This document shows positions 21,625 through 32,225 of a stretch of DNA of 64,000 nt, in pieces. The first letter of the stretch is position 1, and every line of letters begins with the position of its first letter. The notes under the pieces are model-generated. The model was not told the DNA's origin, did no database searches, and was given only the letters and a program-made list of their open reading frames with translations. The stretch is from Paulinella micropora. Lineage: Eukaryota; Cercozoa; Imbricatea; Euglyphida. A program made the position numbers and the translations under genes. The stretch lies in contig BJOX01000341.1 in the NCBI GenBank assembly GCA_009731375.1, positions 312,379-376,378 of the forward strand, read 5' to 3'.

Positions 21625-22026
21625 CGGGCCCATTCTCACCCCTCCTCACCTCCTTCCCATCCTCCCGCCAGTAAACGATATCGTTTGGTTCACCGCCACT
21701 ACGGTACCTTCAGATACCAAGTCCCATCCTCTATCAAAGGATGAGCGGGGCCTTGGTATTTCATAGAAGTTAGTTCAAGAAACAAAGTCCGAGTTTGTTT
21801 CTGCCACAAATCCGCTTCCGTGTCAGAAAATGTGCGGATTGCTGATTTTGCGAAATTGATTCCACCAGCCCGCGCAAAAAGTCTTAATATTTTTGCAGCG
21901 GCCCGGGCAGAAAATATTTTCTAGATTCAAATTGTCATCGTAAACTTCCAACATAAAACGACGCAACGCTACACCGCGATCAAGTCCAGTCCATTCATGA
22001 TCTTTTTTTTCGTCATTATACCGACA
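21625..22026 (-). other. Gypsy 3' region and possible decayed viral gene
   Basis: After pol the plus strand is non-coding. On the minus strand 22020-21915 gives YNDEKKDHEWTGLDRGVALR followed by RFMLEVYDDNLNLENIF, and one base shift later about 65 further codons (to about 21714) stay open. The composition looks like protein-coding sequence, but I do not recognise the family. It could be a provirus gene on the far side of the insertion. Confidence 0.3.
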
Positions 22027-22038
22027 TTTGAAACCGAT

Positions 22039-22040
22039 AT

Positions 22041-22112
<72 letters not shown>
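22039..22112. repeat. (TA)n tract
   Basis: Uninterrupted TA dinucleotides adjoining the fold-back repeat on its left; the N gap at 22519 probably hides the matching tract on the right. Confidence 0.9.
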
Positions 22113-22116
<4 letters not shown>

Positions 22117-22518
22117 CATTTATGTATTCGCGACTTGTCCAACCGCAAAGTATTAAACAAGCCTTAAAAATATGAAAAACCAATATTTGACATATAGAAA
22201 ACATACATAGAAAACCAAAAATTGTCAAATGTTTAACATAAATTTTTCTAACTGAGCACATTAAGAGAGATTTTGACGAAAGGACACATAAACCATATTT
22301 TTATTTCATAAAAATATATATAAACCGCGTGTATATGGTTTATGTGTCCTTTCGTCAAAATCTCTCTTAATGTGCTCAGTTAGAAAAATTTATGTTAAAC
22401 ATTTGACACTTTTTTGTTTTCTATGTATGTTTTCTATATGTCAAATATTGGTTTTTCATATTTTTAAGGCTTGTTTAATACTTTGCGGTTGGACAAGTCG
22501 CGAATACATAAATGATCA
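22113..22518. repeat. Large fold-back inverted repeat (about 180-bp arms)
   Basis: 22113-22294 and 22340-22518 are reverse complements with only a few mismatches, separated by about 45 bases that contain a further small palindrome. Arms begin TGATCATTTATGTATTCGCG. No coding capacity. The right arm ends at the N gap (22519-22565). It may be a palindromic insertion, a viral replication-end relic or an assembly fold-back. Confidence 0.85.
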
Positions 22519-22565
22519 NNNNNNNNNNNNNNNNNNNNNNNNNNNNNNNNNNNNNNNNNNNNNNN

Positions 22566-23027
22566 GGGAAATACACACAACAGGGATATTACAGCAAGCG
22601 AGAGAATATAAGAGCAGGGGTGATGAAATATCTTCTCCTATTGGTGGCCAACCTTGGGGTTGGCCGTGTCCGACCCTGTTTTTTAAAGGTTGGACACTTT
22701 TTCCCTATTAAATTTCAATATTTATTATATAATTCTTCTTCTTATTACACATTTTTTATATTGTCCAACCTGTCCAACCTTTTATTTAAAAAAGTAAATT
22801 TTTTTCCTCCCCCCCTTTTTATAATGGACACACAAAAAAGTTTTTTTTAAAAAGGGTCGGACTCGGACACCTCGGCCACGATTAATACTAAAACGATTTT
22901 CTCTCTCTCGGTTGCTTAATACCACTCTCAGCCGTCCAAGTCGCCACAGCGACGATTTCGTGTTACTAGCGCGGGTGGATTTCTATTTAAAATAATTAAA
23001 ATAATATAATTATATATAAGAGACATA
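22566..23027. promoter_or_regulatory. Non-coding region with repeated TTGTCCAACC motif
   Basis: No gene. The decamer TTGTCCAACC or its complement occurs at 22135-22144, 22487-22496, 22688-22696 (one change), 22761-22770 and 22771-22779 (one change). A perfect hairpin GGCCAACC...GGTTGGCC lies at 22647-22665. The repeated sites lie just before the leftmost gene of the replication cluster, so an origin or regulator-binding role is possible. Confidence 0.4.
23011..23020 (+). promoter_or_regulatory. Viral TATATA box
   Basis: TATATATAAG, 8 bases before the ATG at 23028. The same kind of box precedes many provirus genes. Confidence 0.5.
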
Positions 23028-23255
23028 ATGCCGAGGACACCTCAATTCACCAAGGAAGAAATCGTTCAACGGAGAAGGGAAAGGGCGAAAGCATTTTTGA
23101 AGGCTCATCCTGATAAGAATAGGGAAAATGCGAAGGCATACTATTATAAGAACCAAGAGAGAATAAAATTACTGCGGAAGGAGAAATACGAAAAACAAAA
23201 AGCGGAATTGCTTGAATTAAGGGCGTTTCGTAATAGTATGTTAAACAATATATAA
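23028..23255 (+). CDS. Small basic helical protein
   Basis: 75 residues, about one third Lys/Arg, predicted almost wholly helical (AYYYKNQERIKLLRKEKYEK). ATG at 23028 follows a TATATATAAG box. It could bind nucleic acid, perhaps as a condensing or regulatory protein. It resembles the Lys-rich YxxNxEKxK repeats found next to nuclease genes in large DNA viruses but has no enzymatic motif. Intact. Confidence 0.7.
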   Translation: MPRTPQFTKEEIVQRRRERAKAFLKAHPDKNRENAKAYYYKNQERIKLLRKEKYEKQKAELLELRAFRNSMLNNI

Positions 23256-23286
23256 TTTATTTTATATATAAAAATATATACATTAT

Positions 23287-23293
23287 TATATAA
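23287..23293 (+). promoter_or_regulatory. Viral TATATA box
   Basis: TATATAA 3 bases before the ATG at 23297, implying a very short or absent leader if it is used as a core promoter. Confidence 0.45.
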
Positions 23294-23296
23294 ACC

Positions 23297-23809
23297 ATGG
23301 ACACCTCTCACCGCCGATCGTATTGGACATATGAAGACTTACAACTTCATTTGGATTACGTGAATGGAAGTTATTTTCTAAATCTAGTCAATACCGTTTC
23401 GTTTCTATCACCCGATGGAAAGTGGAACACGAACGACTGGAAACTTATGGAAAGTATAGAAAAAGGGGAAGAACAATATTGTTGTTGCTCACACGAGATT
23501 ACAAAGAATTACATTGTAAAAAACGTAAAAAACGGGAGCGAAATGGTGCTGGGCTCTGAATGTATCAAGCGATTTAAGAATGATAAAATGAACGAAGACC
23601 TGTCCTTGCTCATCCGCACTCTTGACAATCCAAATATTAAATTTTGTTGTTATTGTAATAGCAACAGGGCAATTCCAAAAGAGATTGTAGAAAAATATCC
23701 AAATAGGGACAAGTATTATCACAAAGCCTGCTTTATAAATAGATTGAAGCATTGCGAACTTTGCGGACAATTCAAAGGATTTATCCAATGCGGGTGCTTA
23801 AATAAGTAA
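23297..23809 (+). CDS. Zinc-binding hypothetical protein
   Basis: 170 residues, intact. Two cysteine clusters: CCCSHEI with LGSECIKRF at about residues 60-95, and CCYCNSNRAIP ... KACF ... CELCGQF ... QCGCLNK from 115 to the end. This is the arrangement of two treble-clef or ribbon-type zinc sites. It sits between the basic protein and the primase-helicase on the same strand, so a role in replication or transcription is plausible. I cannot name the family. Confidence 0.7.
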   Translation: MDTSHRRSYWTYEDLQLHLDYVNGSYFLNLVNTVSFLSPDGKWNTNDWKLMESIEKGEEQYCCCSHEITKNYIVKNVKNGSEMVLGSECIKRFKNDKMNEDLSLLIRTLDNPNIKFCCYCNSNRAIPKEIVEKYPNRDKYYHKACFINRLKHCELCGQFKGFIQCGCLNK

Positions 23810-23943
23810 AAAAAGAAGACGAGTTATTTTTTTGTCATAACGATATATAAAAAATTATAATTACCTATTAAGGACAATGATATACATGGATATACGGATA
23901 TATAGAATAATTAATTTATTTTTATAAAAAAAATCCGAGCGAC

Positions 23944-23950
23944 TATATAA
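23944..23950 (+). promoter_or_regulatory. Viral TATATA box
   Basis: TATATAA one base before the ATG of the primase-helicase at 23952. Confidence 0.45.
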
Positions 23951-23951
23951 C

Positions 23952-26422
23952 ATGACCGCACCGACACTGACCAATGGACAATGGTATTGGAAACAAAAAG
24001 AAGCACTGAGAGATAAACCACTTGATGCGGTTCTTATCAAGTGGGGAAATAAACAATTTACCACCATGCCATGCCAAGAAGATTTCATTGAATTCATTGA
24101 AAAAACGCCCGATGACCAAAAGCAATACTATGAAGTATTAATGAAAAACAAACCCCAACGAATGTTTGCCGACATTGATGGCGATGAATTATCCATCTCA
24201 CGAGAAAAAATGTATGAGCGGTGGAACACGCTTATGGAAAACGTATTTGCTAATATGGGTTTGAAGTATAATCCCAAAAAAGCCAAATACTTGGACGCTA
24301 GCAAGAATGGTAAAATGTCGTGCCATTTTTCTTACGATAACGGCTTGGTATTCAAAAACTGCGAAACACAAAAAGAGTTTTGGAAGTATGTGGAAGTGGT
24401 GATTGAAAAAGATTATCCCGACTTTGCTTCACGTTTGAACGAGCCGACAAGAATATTGAGTTGCGAACCATACTTGATATTTCAGTCTATAACAAAAACA
24501 GGGCTTTCCGCACTATCTACTCTCATAAAGAGGATAGCGACCGCGTTTTGCTTCCGTATTCATACACCCCAAAAAAACACCTTGAAACTGCTACAAGATG
24601 TGGAAATTGACGATTATCTGATTATGCGCCCCGATGACAATACATTCTACGATGTCAAAATTCCCGAATATACAACGAAGAACATATTACATTGGACGAA
24701 ATACGCGAAATTATACTCAGCAAAATACCAAATGTAGAAATTGTTGAAATAAAGCAGAGAATGTTTGTTTTAAAAACCATAGGGACACGAGTATGTATTA
24801 TAAACGGAGAAGAAAATAAAAGCGACAATTGCTATGTAGTATGGAGAAGAGACGGGTTGTATTTCTACTGCCACGATAGCACTTGCGAGGGTAAAGGCAT
24901 GAAAATTCATGAATTATCGCCCCCTATCGTCCGTAATATCAACACGATTGATGACCTGCGCCGACTCGCCAGCGAATGTAATAGTTTAGAAANNNNNNNN
25001 NNAAGCGTAGAAAAATTCAAAGAGTTGATAGACACTGCTTTGGCCTGGATGAATGAATCATACACTTTTGCTAACTTGGCAAAGCCGACTATAGTTGAAG
25101 AATATGTTGATTCAAAAGGCAAGAAGGTATTTCGCTACAAGACAGAATCAGCAATGGAATCATTCTTCAAAAACAAAAGAGTAAAGACCAATCTATCAAA
25201 GGAGGACTGGATAGCGCTAGGTAAAAACCCCGCCAAATTGAATGTTGTTGATTTATATAAAATATGGACTACACACCCGAGAAGACGCGAAGTAAATGAC
25301 GTAATCTTTGACCCCAAGGCATACTTTGATAACGACAAACAAGGCTTTTATAACTTGTTTAAGGGTTTTGAAATCCCAGCGGACACATTAGAAGACGTGA
25401 AATCATTCACGGCAGAAGAAGAAAAAAATGAAGCATTCTTTCAACATATCCTAAACCGATGGTGCGGGGGGAGGCAGGACATATATAAAAAGGTTTTTGA
25501 TATGTTTGCGAGCATTTACCAAAAGCCGTGGCAACAACTACACTTATCATTAGTTTTGACAAGCACTGAACGAGCAGGTAAGGGAATTATTCTTGAAATA
25601 TTCAAAGACATAATTGGTGCCGATTATTACTTCCAGCCGTCGGACGTTAGAGAAATATTAGGCGATTTCAATGCGCAACTCGCGAAAGCAATAGTAGTAT
25701 TTATGGACGAAATGGTATGGGGTGGTGATAAAGAACGAGCGGGAACAATTAAGAAACTCGTACCAGAAAACACGCTCACTCTTAAACAAAAATATTTACC
25801 AAATCTAACATTAGAAAATATGTTATTTCTAGTCCTTGCTTCAAACGAAGAATGGGTAGTGCCAGCGGGCACCACTGAGCAACGATGGCTAGTCCTTGAA
25901 GTGTCTGACGAACTGGCACTCATGAAATCAGACGAAAAGAGAAAAGTGATTGCGGATATTAGATCTATTGACAGGCAACGACTGGCAAAGTTTCTCCTTG
26001 AACGAGACCTCAGCGAGTTTAACGATCGCGAAACAATCATCACAAAGGGACTACGAGAACAAAAAGTGAAATCCCTTTCAAAGTTGAGAAAGTGGTGGTT
26101 AGATTGCTTGAACTTGGGATATATTACAAACCAATTTCCAGGAATTCATTTTGGTGAAGAAGTTTCAAAAGAATAATTGTATGATGTGTATAAAGCCAAT
26201 GCGAATGACCCGCACACTTCGCGGGTTAGTTTCTGGACTAGTCTTAGAAAACTAATGCCAAATATGGTAGAAAAGAAGAAAACGATGGAAGCAGGCACGC
26301 GAGTTAGATACGTAGATTTACCAACATTAGAAGAATGTAAAAATCAATGGAAGGTTATTTATGGTGATAATGAATGGGCTTTTGACGACGACGACGACGA
26401 CGACGATGACGATGATGAATAA
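23952..26422 (+). pseudogene. Primase-superfamily 3 helicase (D5-like), frameshifted
   Basis: About 820 codons. The N-terminal part has an archaeo-eukaryotic primase signature: MFADIDGDELS (D-x-D metal site) near residue 72 and MSCHFSY near 118; a further primase segment (YNKNRAFRTIYSHKEDS) lies in another frame at 24480-24600, so two frameshifts flank it. A Cys-rich site (CYVVW to CHDSTCEGKG) follows. The helicase has TSTERAGKGI (Walker A), IVVFMDEMVW (Walker B) and LVLASNEEWVVP (motif C/sensor). A TAA at 26174-26176 interrupts the frame, which continues to 26422 and ends in eleven Asp plus Glu. A 10-N gap lies at 24993-25002. It would start and drive viral DNA replication. Confidence 0.85.
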
Positions 26423-26476
26423 ACNNNNNNNNNNTGAATAAACAATATTTAAAAAACGGATTTTTTTTGTTGTGCT

Positions 26477-26484
26477 TATATATA
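26477..26484 (+). promoter_or_regulatory. Viral TATATA box
   Basis: TATATATA two bases before the ATG at 26487. Confidence 0.45.
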
Positions 26485-26486
26485 GC

Positions 26487-27106
26487 ATGCCATCAACCAA
26501 AGGAGATTATCTGAGCCAAATAGAAAAATAGACTCATTTAAGTAGCGACATAAAACTGCCAACAAGCAAATCGCTCAAACCTGAAATTGTCGCATTTTAC
26601 GAAAAATACCGACCCGAACAACCCCCGCAGAGTGATAATGTTGAAGTTGTATTGCCCTCCGTTGATACATTGAAGAAGGTAGTTTTTAATGACGAACCAG
26701 AAGAATTTACGCCTTTTAAAGAAAGTGATTTGAGTGCTGGTATTACTGAAATCAAGGCCAACGTAGGAGAAGAATTGGCGAAAAAGAAATGCCGGTTTTA
26801 GAAGCGCCAAATGGGAAGAAAACACCGATTAAAGCAAAGCGGAATCCGCCCGAGAGCGGGTATAGTTGCTATGAAATAATAACGGCACATTTGAAAGTAT
26901 CAAAAGACCCGTTTAATTTCTTGTATATGAAAGTTGAAGACCGCTCCATAATGCAGGAGGATATGAAGAAATGGCACGAGAGCAGATACGTCCTATTCTT
27001 AAATATGGTAAGTTAGATTATAAGACATTTTTCCGCGATGTCTTATCTCAACACGAGGGCAAACTCACGACACTAAAAGATATGTATGACAGGTTTCATA
27101 TGTAAG
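26487..27106 (+). pseudogene. Provirus hypothetical gene, broken
   Basis: ATG at 26487 gives 14 codons and a TAG (26529). The frame then runs on through LKPEIVAFYEKYRP to a stop near 26800. A second frame (26789-27016) and a third (26972-27106, ending LTTLKDMYDRFHM) complete about 200 codons, so one stop and two frameshifts are present. I do not know the function. A diverged minus-strand fragment of the same gene is found at 39203-39330 (TKPDIVSFYEHYKQRDDNVKV-like), which shows that it is a real viral gene and that the locus has been rearranged. Confidence 0.6.
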
Positions 27107-27723
27107 CGGCGGTTAGTGCTATGTCTCCCATCACATCAATATAAAAATATGATGGTTTAAAAGATATATAATCCGCAGATGCCGTTTTATAATATACTTC
27201 CAATGTTATTGGAGCATCTGTCGCATATGTCAATAAAACCTCATTAGTCGTATTTCCAGAAATTCGTATTGTTGTATTATTGGTGGTATCCGCGGGATTT
27301 GGACAAGTCATTAACCATATCATTTTCATTTGGACTCCCAATCTTTGAATTAGCCATATACAATCAAAAGACTTATACTCAATGGCGGTTGTATAATTTA
27401 GCACTTCGCTGTAAAAGTCATCAACATTTGTTCCTTCCGTTTTATGAAACCAAAACTGAAAGGTTCCTATTCCAGTCGGCGGGCAAATTCAAAGACCCGC
27501 GAAAAGCAACTTTAATGAAATAACCATATCCCAGATTTGATATTGTTTTGCTACCATAACCGCCCGTGCAAAGAGTAGTGAATGTTGAACTTTCCATCCA
27601 CGACCTAAGATCAAGACCAACATACGCATTTTGAATGTTTTTTGTTAATGTCGGGGTAGCAGTGACGGCAATAGTTTTAGTATCTATTGACTGCTGTTCT
27701 TGCGATCGGCCGAATATATTCAT
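27096..27723 (-). pseudogene. Hypothetical, possibly structural, protein (one frameshift)
   Basis: ATG at 27723 on the minus strand, preceded by a TATATA box (27735-27741). The first frame covers 27723-27442; a second covers 27404-27096. Together they make about 205 residues rich in Thr, Ser, Asn and aromatic residues with an alternating beta pattern (NTTIRISGNTTNEVLLTYAT). This suits a beta-sandwich capsid or fibre-associated protein, but no family is recognised. It is transcribed toward the preceding broken gene, which it slightly overlaps. Confidence 0.5.
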
Positions 27724-27771
27724 ATTTGTTTAAACTATATATTCTACGATATAAAATAATTCTATTGAAAT

Positions 27772-30700
27772 ATGAACCATTTGGGCAATCCATGGACATA
27801 TCATTTTTACGGCTCTGTCATAGTGGATGAGAATTTAGAAATTGATGGAGTATTATATGGCGATCATATTGAAGCAAACTCAATACAAGCAAGGACTGAC
27901 GATATAACAATATCATCGCGAAATAATAAGTCCTCTTTGTTGATATCTGATACTGGTTGTGTGTCAATTAATAACGAATACGATTTACCAATAGCGGACG
28001 GCAAAGCAAATCAAGTATTAAAAACGGACGGGTTGGGTAATACTTCATTTGCTACAATTTAACATCAAGTTTTATAAGCGATTTTGAACTGGATAAATTA
28101 ACGGATGTAGTAATAACGGCACCAATAGCGATGAATAGTTATCTAACATATAATTCAATAAACTGGGTAAATAAAACCTTTCCGATAAATGTTGCAATAT
28201 TAGTATGGGCGGTAATTTGAATATAACAGGAGTTAATTTATTAAATACGAAAGATGTTGATACTTGGATATCTGAGCACGAAGACAATAATGATAAAGTG
28301 TCCGCGGATGGTTCAATTAATACACACAGCGATGTGTTAATTACAGGCACACCCGCCGATAACCAACTGCTCATTTATAGCACAGGGCTATGGAGAAACA
28401 CAAACTCACCTTTTCTTAGATTGGATGGTCTCGCTATGATGTTTGGAAATTTAAATATGGGAGGATTTAACATAACAAATGTCGGTAATGTCGATGGTAT
28501 TGATGTTTCCGTTCTGGATAGTTCTGTGGTTAAGCTAACAGGAGACCAAACCATAGCAGGGAACAAAATATTTACTACTTATTTGGGTATAAAAGATTCA
28601 AATCCATTAAATACAGGGAAGTTATTCTTCAATTACAACAATAATGCGGGTTCTATTTATTCGTCGGAGGTAGGTGGAGCAACGGGCTATCCATTATCTA
28701 TTGTCGGTTCGTCCATAACCCTCGCTTCTACCACGGGGAGTGGAATAACATTGACGGGAAATGTTTTAAATTTTAAACATATAGCAGTGGTGTTGAAATA
28801 ACGGGAAATTCAATAAATTCAACAACGAAGGGAACATTTATCGTTTTCAATTCTACAAGTAATATCGGTTCTATTGCTAGTTTGGATATGAAAACACATA
28901 CGTATTACAACTTTGAAATTTGCGAAAAAAATAAGTTTTATTATTGACGGGACGATTGTTTCGTGGTTTAATGCTATTGGCTTAGATTGTAATAGTAGTA
29001 GGAGTGTTAATCTAGGAGCACCACAAAATGCGAATGAAGCGGTAAATAGACAATATCTGGATGATAATTGTGTGAAACTAACAACTGACCAAACCATAAC
29101 AGGAAGTAAAACATTTAATGGGGCGAGCACTACGATAAAATATCTAACTTTAACGAACAATGCCGATTTTAATAATCAAACTATCACTAATGGTGGAAAT
29201 ATAACATATAATGGTGCGAGGATATTAAACCAAAATGGAGGAGATATATTCTTTTCACAGACATCAGGAGATTATCAGTATTTCTTATTTACTCTAAATA
29301 CTGCTACAAGTGGAACCGCAGACCAAAGAGGTTATGTATTTACGAATGTAGGATTTGATGTAAAAGGGGCGGGACTTTATATTTCAAAACTTTTGGACAA
29401 TAAAAGTGCTTCGTCTGACATTGTCCGTTTTAACAATGCTGGCGGTATGCGATTTTATGGAGCCTTAGATATGAACTCGAACAACATAACAAATGGCGGA
29501 ACAATAACGGGAACTACATTAACGGCAACTGCTGGTATGACTACAACAACATTAACAACGAGCGACAAAATAACAACAGCATCAGGCAAACCTATAATCC
29601 AATACAACGAAAGGAATAGGAACAACAGGAGGCTTAGAATTGTATGGAACTTTTAACAATAATACTACTGGAGCACATATGCAGGCTATTACAACAGAAG
29701 ATAATTATCCAACTTTTCAACTAACTGATTTAAGGCATAATAACATAAATATGACCTTTGATGCGTATTTAGATGCTGGCGGATGGAAATCAAGTTATGT
29801 GAGTTCTAATTTTCTAATAAGTAAATGGAAGAATAAACTTAGATTTTTGTATGATAGCGGGAAAAGTGTGGGGGTTGCTGTTCCTTGGTCTCTCGCTCTG
29901 GAACTTGACACATCGGGCTTATTAACAACGAAGGCAATAACAGCAAGTGGGACGATAACGGCGAATGCGGGTATATCAACGACAACGGCAACCGCGAGTG
30001 GATTAATAACGGCAAATGCTGGGATATCTGTTGTTAATAGCACGGCAGATATAAGAGGAGAAGCAAGAAGTGGGTCTCATGCTACACCAGTCGGGTTATA
30101 TGTCACAGCCAATCTTGGAGCATCTTCTGCTGGTGTTGAATTCAGACACAGCAACGGGACACAGGGAGTTGGTTTTGGTTATAATTCAATATATGCTACG
30201 GGAAGTAATACCAATCAAGACTTAAATTTTTATGCGAGGGGAAGTGGAGTTATCTATGCTCAGAGTGATGCAAGCATGACGACAGCATCCAGCGGATTTT
30301 TAACATTAAGAAAAAGACCATCAAATACGACCAACCCACAAATATTTATGAAAGCAGGAGATTCTTCAAATTATGCAGTAGTAATGAATACAGGCGGTTT
30401 ATTACATGCTTGGACGACTACACTATCAAACGGGGAGAATAATACAGGATATGTATTTTTGGCTGCGGGAGCGAATGTTTGGTCTTCTGGTTCAGACAGG
30501 AGATTAAAATCAAATATTAAAACACTAGACTGTGAGGGATGTTGTGAGAAATTAATGAAAATTAATTGTTGCTCGTATTATTGGAAATCAGACGAGAAAA
30601 AAGAAAAAAAGAGCCACGGATTTATCGCCGACGAGGTTAAAAAAATATTTCCAGAATTTGTATCTGAAAGTGGAATGAAGGCAGACGACGGAAAAAGCAT

Positions 30701-30875
30701 CCTTGAAGGAGTATCATATATGGAATTTATACCAATACTGGTTAGTGCTTTTCAACACATGGCGGAAAAGGTAGTTAATTTAGAAAAAGAAAATAAAAAT
30801 CTTATGAATATACTACAAAACCAAGCAAACCAATTAGCAGAAATACGAGCAGTCGTTTTTTCAAATGTCAAATAA
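27772..30875 (+). pseudogene. Fibre-like protein with C-terminal S74 peptidase/chaperone domain, frameshifted
   Basis: About 1030 codons in at least four successive frames (27772-28062, 28205-28801, 28913-29656, 29640-30875). The body is made of beta-repeat units of phage-tail-fibre style: VKLTGDQTIAGNKIF recurs as VKLTTDQTITGSKTF, and SGLITANAGI units recur near 29940-30030. The end is an S74 intramolecular chaperone: SGSDRRLKSNIKTLD with the Ser that is cut and the conserved Lys, then HGFIADEVKKIFPEFV, and a terminal coiled coil (LEKENKNLMNILQNQANQLAEI). Known S74 domains guide trimer folding and cut themselves off. It would make a trimeric receptor-binding fibre. The last 411 codons are intact. 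Confidence 0.8.
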
Positions 30876-31116
30876 TACAACTAGACTTCACAGACCCCCG
30901 CCTATTATGGATATGGATGGCGAACTAACTCCAGAGTTAAAGTCTCGTGTTTTGGATATTGAACTAAAGACAGAAGAGAAAAAAATTGACAATCAAATTG
31001 AGAACGAATGGAATTGCTGTATGTCAAATAAGAAAACTGATGGCAGAATGATTAAATATTTATTTCAAATGGGTGTCATCATTGCCATTATAACCCTTTG
31101 TATCGTAAGGCTCTGA
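30865..31116 (+). CDS. Small single-pass membrane protein
   Basis: 83 residues; ATG at 30865 overlaps the end of the fibre gene by 11 bases in another frame. A hydrophilic N-terminus, a CC pair at 51-52, then a C-terminal hydrophobic segment (MGVIIAIITLCIVRL) at about 69-83. A tail-anchored viral membrane protein is the simplest reading. The overlap suggests co-transcription with the fibre. Confidence 0.65.
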   Translation: MSNNTTRLHRPPPIMDMDGELTPELKSRVLDIELKTEEKKIDNQIENEWNCCMSNKKTDGRMIKYLFQMGVIIAIITLCIVRL

Positions 31117-31220
31117 GAAGAACTTACCATGCGAGGTTGCTAATACTTATGTCGGTATTTTGACTTTGCTCATAGGAATTTGCCTTCCTTCACCAAGTTC
31201 TGGGGGTGGTAAGAAGTAAA

Positions 31221-31478
31221 TCACAAATTACCACATTCATATATATGTGTCATATACCATCTATTATCACCCCCGCACATCAAAGGCAGAGCCTCATCAA
31301 AACTACGACACATATTATTTCCGTTGTTTATGAAAACACACTTAAATCCAGTATCTACCCCTTGCTTTATACAATAAGCACACGATTCATTCTTTTTTTC
31401 TGAGTATCGCGAGTAAAAGTCGCAGGCAGTCCGCGACATAGCAAATCTAGATAACACGAATAGCAATATTAACAACAC
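31221..31478 (-). CDS. Cys-rich small protein with signal-like N-terminus (PSI-like)
   Basis: Minus strand. The mature part has seven cysteines spaced ACDFY ... CAYCIKQG ... KCVF ... MCRS ... MCGG ... ECGN, reminiscent of PSI/plexin-type cysteine knots. It is preceded by a hydrophobic stretch (VLLILLFVLSRFAM) that looks like a signal peptide or anchor. The first ATG in frame is at 31439, inside or after that stretch; a farther start would need GTG at 31478 or a repaired frame. Probably a secreted or virion-surface protein. Confidence 0.45.
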   Translation of the reverse strand: MLLILLFVLSRFAMSRTACDFYSRYSEKKNESCAYCIKQGVDTGFKCVFINNGNNMCRSFDEALPLMCGGDNRWYMTHIYECGNL

Positions 31479-31547
31479 ATATTATAATCCAAATACTGAT
31501 AACCCAATAATATTATTTTTGTCTCTCTATTCTCTATTTTTGTCTCT

Positions 31548-31961
31548 TCATTCTTTGTTTTTTTGATTTATATATCCTCTATTTTTGTCTCTCCATTCTT
31601 GAAGTTTTTGTTTCATATATTCTTTATTTTCGTCTTTCCATTCATTTTTAGTTCTATTTTCTATTCTTTTATTAACACATTTTTCATTCTGTCGTATTAA
31701 TTCTCCTTCTCGCTGTCTTAATTGACATACATTTTTGCATGGGTAATCTTCCAGTAATTCAATATAGTGGTCTTCATATTTTAATATTTCAAAACTAGAA
31801 ACGTAACAATATTTGCCTTTTTTATATTGTTTATAATTTGCTCTTTGTTTTCCAAGTCGTTGCGCTAATGTTTGAGTTGTTGAACCAATATAGATTAAAT
31901 CTGTCTGGTAAGACCTAATAGTGTATATTTTTCCTTTCTTACAATCTCCAACTCGTGGCAT
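31548..31961 (-). CDS. GIY-YIG nuclease 1
   Basis: 137 residues, ATG at 31961. The catalytic module is at the N-terminus: KIYTIRSYQTDLIYIGSTTQ (variant of the GIY-x10-YIG pair), then LAQRLGKQRANYK with the active-site Arg, and a downstream REGELIRQ that supplies the Glu. A Lys-rich helical tail follows. It has no obvious intein or intron context, so it is a free-standing nuclease as in mavirus and many algal viruses. A second, diverged paralogue is at 44110-44590. Confidence 0.85.
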   Translation of the reverse strand: MPRVGDCKKGKIYTIRSYQTDLIYIGSTTQTLAQRLGKQRANYKQYKKGKYCYVSSFEILKYEDHYIELLEDYPCKNVCQLRQREGELIRQNEKCVNKRIENRTKNEWKDENKEYMKQKLQEWRDKNRGYINQKNKE

Positions 31962-31994
31962 TTTGTTTGTTATTCTTTGTTATTATTATATATC

Positions 31995-32201
31995 CTAATC
32001 TTTAATTATATTATTATAAATCGCCTCTCGTTGCTTATCTGATAGCGGTAAGCGGTAAAGGATATTTTCAGGTTTTCTAAAAATGTTGGGGTTTCTATTC
32101 ACTAAGTTCTGAGTGATGCGGATTTGGTCAATTTCCTTCCCTAGCCATTCTAGTTCCTCCAGTTGTTGCTCGTCTTTGCTTTTTTCTTTTTTATTATCCA
32201 T
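31995..32201 (-). CDS. Small charged hypothetical protein
   Basis: 68 residues from the ATG at 32201 (MDNKKEKSKDEQQLEELEWL), helical and charged, ending NNIIKD. It starts directly beside a TATATAA box shared with the divergent gene at 32226. A longer frame upstream to 32345 exists but would run through the promoter and into the neighbouring gene, so I prefer 32201. Confidence 0.6.
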   Translation of the reverse strand: MDNKKEKSKDEQQLEELEWLGKEIDQIRITQNLVNRNPNIFRKPENILYRLPLSDKQREAIYNNIIKD

Positions 32202-32203
32202 GT

Positions 32204-32210
32204 TATATAA
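32204..32210. promoter_or_regulatory. Bidirectional TATATAA box
   Basis: Lies between the minus-strand start at 32201 and the plus-strand start at 32226; TTATATAA reads as a TATA box on both strands. Confidence 0.45.
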
Positions 32211-32225
32211 TAGCGGATATAAAAA

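Larger units (their letters stand above)
12457..21700 (+). mobile_element. Ty3/gypsy LTR-type retrotransposon nested in the provirus
   Basis: Gag, protease, reverse transcriptase, RNase H, integrase with zinc site and GPY/F-like module lie in the Ty3/gypsy order on the plus strand. The element interrupts the viral integrase gene, so it arrived after the virus. Ends are approximate because neither LTR could be recognised. Pol carries two frame breaks, a stop in the protease region and an altered catalytic site. It is less AT-rich than the surrounding provirus. Confidence 0.85.
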
